This document shows positions 59,547 to 64,000 of a stretch of DNA of 64,000 bases, piece by piece. A program made the position numbers and the translations under genes. This DNA comes from Caulobacter sp. Root343. GTDB taxonomy: Bacteria > Pseudomonadota > Alphaproteobacteria > Caulobacterales > Caulobacteraceae. Below the pieces are notes generated by a model. That model did not search any database and was not told where the DNA came from. It worked only from the letters and a program-made list of their open reading frames with translations. The stretch spans positions 1-64,000 of the forward strand of contig NZ_LMDF01000009.1 in NCBI RefSeq assembly GCF_001425745.1, written 5' to 3'. Every line of letters starts with the position of its first letter. Within the stretch, counting starts at the first letter, position 1.

Positions 59547-60560
59547 GTGATCAAGCCCGAAGACCTTCTCTGTCCCCGCCCGGGCGGCCTCTACTGCCCG
59601 CCGGGAGACTTCTACATCGACCCGGTCCGACCCGTGGACCGGGCGGTGATCACCCATGGCCACGCCGATCACGCCCGCGCCGGCCATGGCGTCGCGGTCG
59701 CCACGCCCGAGACACTGGCGATCATGGCCGTCCGCTACGGCGAGGACTTCGCGGGCCGCCGGGAGCCGGTCGCCTATGGCGAGGCCTTCGTCCGCGATGG
59801 GGTCGAGGTGACCCTGGTCCCGGCCGGCCACGTGCTGGGTTCGGCCCAAGCGGTGGTGCGGTGGAAGGGCCTGACCATGGTGGTCTCCGGCGACTACAAG
59901 CGCCGCCGCGACCCGACCTGCGCCCGTTTCGAGCCCGTGCCGTGCGACGTGTTCATCACCGAGGCGACGTTCGGCCTGCCGGTGTTCCGCCATCCCGACG
60001 ACGCCGGCGAGATCCGCGGCCTGCTGGCCTCGGTCGAGCAGTTCCCCGAGCGCTGCCACATCGTCGGCGCCTACGCCCTGGGCAAGGCCCAGCGGGTGAT
60101 CCGGCTGCTGCGCGAGGGCGGCTGGGACAGGCCGATCTTCGTCCACGGGGCGCTGGAGCGGCTGAACGAACTCTACGAGGCCCACGGGGTCGCGCTGGGC
60201 CCATTGGCGCCGGCGACCTCCTCAGGACCCAAGGACGCCTTCGCCGGTCAGATCATCATCGCCCCGCCCAGCGCTGTCGCCGACCGCTGGTCGCGGCGGT
60301 TCCCGGACCCGGTCGACTGCTTCGCCTCGGGCTGGATGCGGGTGCGGGCCAGGGCGCGGCAGCGGGGCGTCGAGCTGCCGCTGATCCTGTCCGATCACGC
60401 TGACTGGGACGAGCTGACCGCGACCTTGAGCGAGCTGCGGCCCGGCGAGGTGTGGATCACCCACGGTCGCGAGGAGGCGCTTGAGCGGTGGTGCGAGCTG
60501 GAGGGCCTGCCGGCGCGGGCGTTGCGGCTGGTGGGCTATGACGAGGAGGAGGGGGAATAG
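59547..60560 (+). CDS. ligase-associated-type MBL-fold DNA exonuclease
   Basis: A 337-residue metallo-beta-lactamase protein of the beta-CASP type. The zinc motif is THGHADHARAGH; GHVLGSAQ, SGDYKRRRDPT and SDHADWDEL follow. It matches the exonuclease usually paired with an ATP-dependent DNA ligase and a helicase, but those are not adjacent here. Start is unsure: GTG at 59547 (VIKPEDLLCP) or TTG at 59532. The long upstream frame is not real. Confidence 0.88.
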   Translation: MIKPEDLLCPRPGGLYCPPGDFYIDPVRPVDRAVITHGHADHARAGHGVAVATPETLAIMAVRYGEDFAGRREPVAYGEAFVRDGVEVTLVPAGHVLGSAQAVVRWKGLTMVVSGDYKRRRDPTCARFEPVPCDVFITEATFGLPVFRHPDDAGEIRGLLASVEQFPERCHIVGAYALGKAQRVIRLLREGGWDRPIFVHGALERLNELYEAHGVALGPLAPATSSGPKDAFAGQIIIAPPSAVADRWSRRFPDPVDCFASGWMRVRARARQRGVELPLILSDHADWDELTATLSELRPGEVWITHGREEALERWCELEGLPARALRLVGYDEEEGE

Positions 60561-60562
60561 GG

Positions 60563-60619
60563 CTTCCTCCCGCCCGCCTTCGGGGGCGGACGACCGCGAA
60601 GCGGTCAGGTGGGGGGAGC
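60563..60619. repeat. dispersed palindromic repeat, family 2 (copy b)
   Basis: This is the reverse complement of the first half of the repeat at 28246-28355: GCCCGCCTTCGGGGGCGGAC, then GACCGCGAAGCGGTC, and AGGTGGGGGGAG. It runs from the exonuclease stop codon into the end of the next gene. Confidence 0.65.
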
Positions 60620-61753
60620 CTCGCCCACGTACCGCGCCCGGGGCCGGATCAAACGCCCCGTCTGCAGCTGCTCGATCGCGTGCGCCGCCCAGCCCGCGCT
60701 GCGCGCCGTGGCGAACAGGATGAAGGGCGCGTCGGGCGGCAATTTCAGCGTCCGCGCCAGGCTCACCAGAGCGAAGTCGATGTTGGGCGAGAGGCTCGTC
60801 GCCGTTTCCGTCGCTGTCCGCAGATCCGCCAGCAGGGGCGGCGCCTCGAAGGCCCCCAGCAAGGCCGCCGCCCTAGGATCGCCGTCTGGATAGAGCGGAT
60901 GGTCGAAGCCCGGCATCGACGCGCCGCGCGCCAGGCGAGCGGCGACGGCGTGACTGGGGTCGCGACGCTCGGCCTCCTCAACGAAAGCCTCGACCCGGGC
61001 GGCCATGCCTCCGTGCAAGGGTCCTGACAAGGCCGAGAGCCCCGCCAGGCAGGCGGCCGACAGCGACGCCCCGGTCGAGGCCGCCACACGGGCGGCGAAG
61101 GTCGAGGCGTTCAGCTCATGGTCGGCCAGCAGCACCAGGGTGCGACGGACGAGGTCGGCCCCGGCCGCGTCCAGTCCCCAGGCGGCGGCGAAGCGGGCAT
61201 GGGCTAGGCCTTCGCCGGTCTGGCCCGTGGCGGCGTCGACCACGGCTTCCAGCAGGTCGGCGGCCTCCATGGCCAGGGCCAGGGGCGCGCGGCCGCGAGC
61301 AGGCGGTTCGCGACCGGCGCGGCCGGCCAAGGTCAGGAACAGCCGCCCTCGCGCGCTATCGGCGGGTGGAGGCTCGGCGCGACGGACCGACTTCAGCGCG
61401 GCCCCATGACCGCCGCGCAGCAGCCGCGCGACCTCCTCCAGGCTGGCGGCCTTCGCCAGCTCGGCGGCGTTCTGGCCGCGATACCAAAGACGCCCGCCGG
61501 CCACGGTGGTGATGGCCGAGGGCAGCACCGGTTCGCCCCAGGCGATGGCCTCGGCGGCGACGTCGGCGGCGCGGCGGCCGCGCGCCTTCCTTTGGGCCAG
61601 GGCCGCGACGTCCGAGGCGCGATAGAGACTGCGGCGTGGATCCTGAGGATGGGTGGCGGCTTCGATTCGGCCGCGGCTGACATAGGCGTACAGGGTCTGC
61701 GGCCGGATCCCCAACCGCTCCAAAACCTGATCCGCGTCCAGCCAATCCGCCAT
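60605..61753 (-). CDS. citrate-synthase-family protein with N-terminal helix-turn-helix
   Basis: A 382-residue protein. Residues 5-60 resemble a MerR/Xis-type helix-turn-helix (DADQVLERLGIRPQTLYAYV, RSLYRASDVAALAQR). The rest is a citrate synthase fold with the active-site GPLHGG His, a modified GFDHPLYPDGDPRA in place of the usual GFGHRxY, and NIDFALV with the catalytic Asp kept. A DNA-binding-like domain on a citrate synthase suggests a metabolic sensor. C. crescentus CitB/CitC are reported paralogues of CitA, which affects the cell cycle. Divergent to the second paralogue. Confidence 0.85.
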   Translation of the reverse strand: MADWLDADQVLERLGIRPQTLYAYVSRGRIEAATHPQDPRRSLYRASDVAALAQRKARGRRAADVAAEAIAWGEPVLPSAITTVAGGRLWYRGQNAAELAKAASLEEVARLLRGGHGAALKSVRRAEPPPADSARGRLFLTLAGRAGREPPARGRAPLALAMEAADLLEAVVDAATGQTGEGLAHARFAAAWGLDAAGADLVRRTLVLLADHELNASTFAARVAASTGASLSAACLAGLSALSGPLHGGMAARVEAFVEEAERRDPSHAVAARLARGASMPGFDHPLYPDGDPRAAALLGAFEAPPLLADLRTATETATSLSPNIDFALVSLARTLKLPPDAPFILFATARSAGWAAHAIEQLQTGRLIRPRARYVGEAPPT

Positions 61754-61829
61754 ATAGATTGATTATATTGATCAAGATTGACGATCAAGGCCCTTGAGCG
61801 CTTTTCAACGCCACGAAAGGAGACCGCAC

Positions 61830-62915
61830 ATGTCCGATGGTCTTGAGGGCGTCATCGCCGCCCGCACCGTTCTGTCCGATGTCGACGGCGCCAAGGGTCG
61901 CCTGGTGATCCGGGGCTACGCCGTCGAGGATCTGTCGGGCCGCACTCGCTACGAGGAAGCCGCCCACCTGCTGTTCGACGGCTTCTTCGAGGACGCGCCG
62001 TCCGACCTCGCGCCGGCCTTGGGCCAGGCCCGGCTCCGCGCCTTCGCCGAGGTCGCCGCCCTGGACGAAGGCCTGGCGCGCCGCGATCCGGTCGAGGCCA
62101 TGCGCGCCCTGCTGGCCCGGCTGCCCGACGGCGACGACCTGCCGACCGCCCTGCTGCTGATCGCCGCCCCCGCCGTCTTCACCCCCGCCGTGCTGCGCGT
62201 CGCCGCTGGCCAGAGCCCTGTCGCCCCCGATCCGGCCCTGTCGCACGCCGCCGACATCCTGCGGATGACGCGCGGGACGCCGGCCACCGACGCCGAGGCC
62301 GCCGCGCTCGACGCCTACCTCGTCACGGTCTGCGACCACGGCCTTAACGCCTCGACCTTCGCCGCCCGCGTGGTGGCCTCGACGCGAGCAGGGCTGACCT
62401 CGGCCGTGCTCGCGGGACTATCCGCGCTGAAGGGCCCGCTGCACGGCGGCGCGCCAGGCCCGGTGATCGAGATGCTGGACGAGATCGGCGCGCCGGAAAA
62501 CGCGCGGCCCTGGCTGGAGAAGGCCCTGGCGCGCGGCGACCGGCTGATGGGCTTCGGCCACCGGATCTACCGCGTCCGCGACCCCCGCGCCGACGCCCTG
62601 AAGGCGGCCGTGCGCAGGCTGGCGGCGGCTTCGGGCGGCTTGCCCGGACGCCTGGTGTTCGCCGAAGCTGTCGAACGGGCGGCCCTGGAGATCTTGCGCG
62701 AACACAAACCCGACCGGGCGCTCGACACCAATGTCGAGTTCTATACGGCGCTGCTGCTGGAGGCCTTGGGCCTGCCGCCCGCCAGCTTCACCTGCGTGTT
62801 CGCCATGGGCCGCGTCGCGGGCTGGCTGGCCCACGCCCGCGAGCAGTTGGCCGGCGGGAGGTTGATCCGGCCGCAGTCGGTCTATGTGGGGCCTGAAGCG
62901 CGGGCGGCGGCTTAG
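61830..62915 (+). CDS. citrate synthase paralogue
   Basis: A 361-residue citrate/methylcitrate synthase-family protein. The His motifs are GPLHGG and GFGHRIYRVRDPRA. The last catalytic position reads TNVEFYTA, with Glu where many enzymes have Asp; Glu is also seen in some bacterial forms. AAAGGAGA lies just upstream of the ATG at 61830. Start region shared with the divergent HTH-fused paralogue. It may be catalytic, regulatory or both. Confidence 0.92.
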   Translation: MSDGLEGVIAARTVLSDVDGAKGRLVIRGYAVEDLSGRTRYEEAAHLLFDGFFEDAPSDLAPALGQARLRAFAEVAALDEGLARRDPVEAMRALLARLPDGDDLPTALLLIAAPAVFTPAVLRVAAGQSPVAPDPALSHAADILRMTRGTPATDAEAAALDAYLVTVCDHGLNASTFAARVVASTRAGLTSAVLAGLSALKGPLHGGAPGPVIEMLDEIGAPENARPWLEKALARGDRLMGFGHRIYRVRDPRADALKAAVRRLAAASGGLPGRLVFAEAVERAALEILREHKPDRALDTNVEFYTALLLEALGLPPASFTCVFAMGRVAGWLAHAREQLAGGRLIRPQSVYVGPEARAAA

Positions 62916-62946
62916 CCTTCGGCGCGGGGTGCGGTAGATAGGGACC

Positions 62947-63876
62947 ATGTCCCTGTCCGCCACCTCGCCCGAGACCCGCGCCGCCACCCGCCGTGTCGCC
63001 CTGCTGTCGGTGGCGACGGCGGCGATCCTGATCGTGGTCAAGGCCATCGCCTGGCGGGCCAGCGGATCGGTGGCCATCCTGGCCTCGCTGTCGGACTCGG
63101 CCCTGGACCTGATCGCCTCGCTGATCACCGTCTACGCCGTGCGCTACGCGGCCGAGCCGCCGGACGCCGAGCACCGCTTCGGTCATGGCAAGGCCGAGGC
63201 CTTTTCCAGCCTGATGCAGGGCGGCCTGGTCTTCGCCTCGGGAGCCCTGATCGGGCGGGAGGCGATTTCGGCCCTGCTGCATCCGCGCCCGGTCGAGCAC
63301 GGCTTGGCCGGCGTGATCGTGATGGTCGTGTCGATCGCGCTGACCCTGGGCCTGATCACCGCCCAGACCCGGGTGCTGAAGGCCAGCGGCTCGATCGCCA
63401 TCGCCGGCGACCGGGCCCACTACGCCGCTGACCTGGCGTCGAACGCGGTGGCCCTGGTCGGAGTCGCGGCGGCCGCCTGGCTGGGGCTTTCATGGGTCGA
63501 CGCCGCGGCGGGGCTGGTCGTGGCGCTGTGGCTGCTCTGGGGCGCGGTCGGGGTGTTTCGCGAAGCCTCGGCCCAGCTGATGGATCGCGAATTGCCCGAG
63601 ATCGAGCGCGAACGGATCGTCGCCCTGGCCGTCGCCGACCCTCGGGTGCTGGGCGTCCACCAGCTGCGCACCCGGGCATCCGGGCCCTATGTCCACATGC
63701 AGATGCACGCCGACCTTGCCGCCGACATCTCGCTGGCCGAGGCGCACAGCATCATCGTCGCCGCCGAGAACCGGCTACTGGAGGCCTTTCCGTCGGCCGA
63801 CATCATCATCCACCCCGACCCGAGGGGGCTGGCCGAGAAACACGGCGGCGTCTTCTCCGAGAGCGTCGAGGGTTGA
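62947..63876 (+). CDS. cation diffusion facilitator (FieF-like) efflux protein
   Basis: A 309-residue CDF transporter. Six membrane segments with the metal-site pair SLSDSALDLIAS (DSxxD) and HYAADLASNAVAL (HxxxD), then the cytosolic CTD with VLGVHQLRTRASGPYVHMQM and HPDP. The DD/HD pattern fits iron/zinc exporters like FieF. It begins 31 bases after the citrate-synthase paralogue. Confidence 0.94.
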   Translation: MSLSATSPETRAATRRVALLSVATAAILIVVKAIAWRASGSVAILASLSDSALDLIASLITVYAVRYAAEPPDAEHRFGHGKAEAFSSLMQGGLVFASGALIGREAISALLHPRPVEHGLAGVIVMVVSIALTLGLITAQTRVLKASGSIAIAGDRAHYAADLASNAVALVGVAAAAWLGLSWVDAAAGLVVALWLLWGAVGVFREASAQLMDRELPEIERERIVALAVADPRVLGVHQLRTRASGPYVHMQMHADLAADISLAEAHSIIVAAENRLLEAFPSADIIIHPDPRGLAEKHGGVFSESVEG

Positions 63877-63907
63877 GTTTTCGGGGCGTGAGGGTACGGA
63901 ACTCCGT

Positions 63908-64000
63908 ATGACCGACACGCTCGCCGACCTGCCCCGCGCCTTCGCCGGCAAGACCGTCCTGGTGCTGGGCGACGTGATGCTGGACCGCTTCATCTACGGC
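63908..64000 (+). CDS. hldE: start of bifunctional heptose kinase/adenylyltransferase (partial)
   Basis: Only the first 31 codons lie in the window. AGKTVLVLGDVMLDRFIYG is the opening of the ribokinase-like HldE/RfaE domain that phosphorylates heptose-7-phosphate for LPS core. It continues past the right edge. Confidence 0.8.
   Translation, partial: MTDTLADLPRAFAGKTVLVLGDVMLDRFIYG

Overview
The window is a gene-dense, very GC-rich chromosomal segment from an alphaproteobacterium, almost certainly a Caulobacter. The strongest clue is a full-length crescentin-like coiled-coil gene (creS, 11004-12377). Supporting clues are a holdfast-type acyltransferase like HfsK, a gene for a DUF2794 protein, S16 with a long Ala/Glu tail, and CtrA-like and GANTC motifs upstream of ftsK. 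I see no rRNA, tRNA, CRISPR array, phage, transposase or intact insertion sequence. The species cannot be fixed from sequence reading alone.

Layout. 0-7 kb (minus strand): MerR-ATPase fusion, xthA, a candidate small transcript with a 25-codon ORF, lolA-like, ftsK, murI. 7-11 kb: M3 peptidase, TraB/GumN-like protein, SRPBCC protein and dispersed palindromes. 11-14 kb: creS, ahpD and divergent oxyR. 14-18.6 kb: a tightly overlapping Mla-type phospholipid transport operon (mlaA-C-D-E-F plus a small secreted protein). 18.7-19.8 kb: a His-rich PadR regulator with a clear operator region and a DUF2218 partner. 19.8-24.4 kb: GH43 enzyme, hfsK-like acyltransferase, prolyl oligopeptidase. 24.6-31.3 kb: dapF, mtaB, secreted nuclease-like protein, GFA protein, TRIC-like protein, ftsY, yciB, MarR regulator. 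31-37 kb: small proteins and the cytochrome c maturation genes, split into ccmAB and ccmCDG by a DMT transporter and a Spy-like protein. 37.5-41.1 kb: acnA and a DUF1223 protein. 41.1-41.7 kb: a 0.58-kb gap that appears to hold two diverged tandem small-RNA genes on the minus strand. 41.7-50.6 kb: DUF2794, BI-1 protein, tas-like reductase, thpR, CitE-like lyase, HIT protein, mesaconyl-CoA hydratase-like protein and mdh. 50.7-58.2 kb: CBS protein, TPR protein, ffh, rpsP, rimM, NUDIX, tesB, histone-deacetylase-like protein. 58.2-64 kb: a 32-residue membrane peptide, two tandem hotdog thioesterases, an MBL-fold exonuclease, two divergent citrate-synthase paralogues (one with an N-terminal helix-turn-helix), a cation efflux protein and the start of hldE.

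How the genes work together. The envelope theme is strong: murI and dapF (peptidoglycan precursors), ftsK (division and chromosome segregation), creS (cell curvature), Mla and LolA (outer membrane upkeep), ffh and ftsY (membrane targeting), yciB, hfsK (holdfast) and hldE (LPS heptose). A second theme is central metabolism (acnA, mdh, CitE-like, MaoC-like and two citrate-synthase paralogues). The third is stress and metal control (oxyR/ahpD, His-rich PadR).

The observations I rate highest are the tandem sRNA-like pair at 41.1-41.6 kb; the leaderless mini-ORF with promoter and terminator at 2.17-2.32 kb; two 140-bp elements with 31-bp inverted ends at 5.75 and 14.25 kb; the divergent citrate-synthase pair; and the 32-aa peptide gene with its palindrome-rich upstream region.
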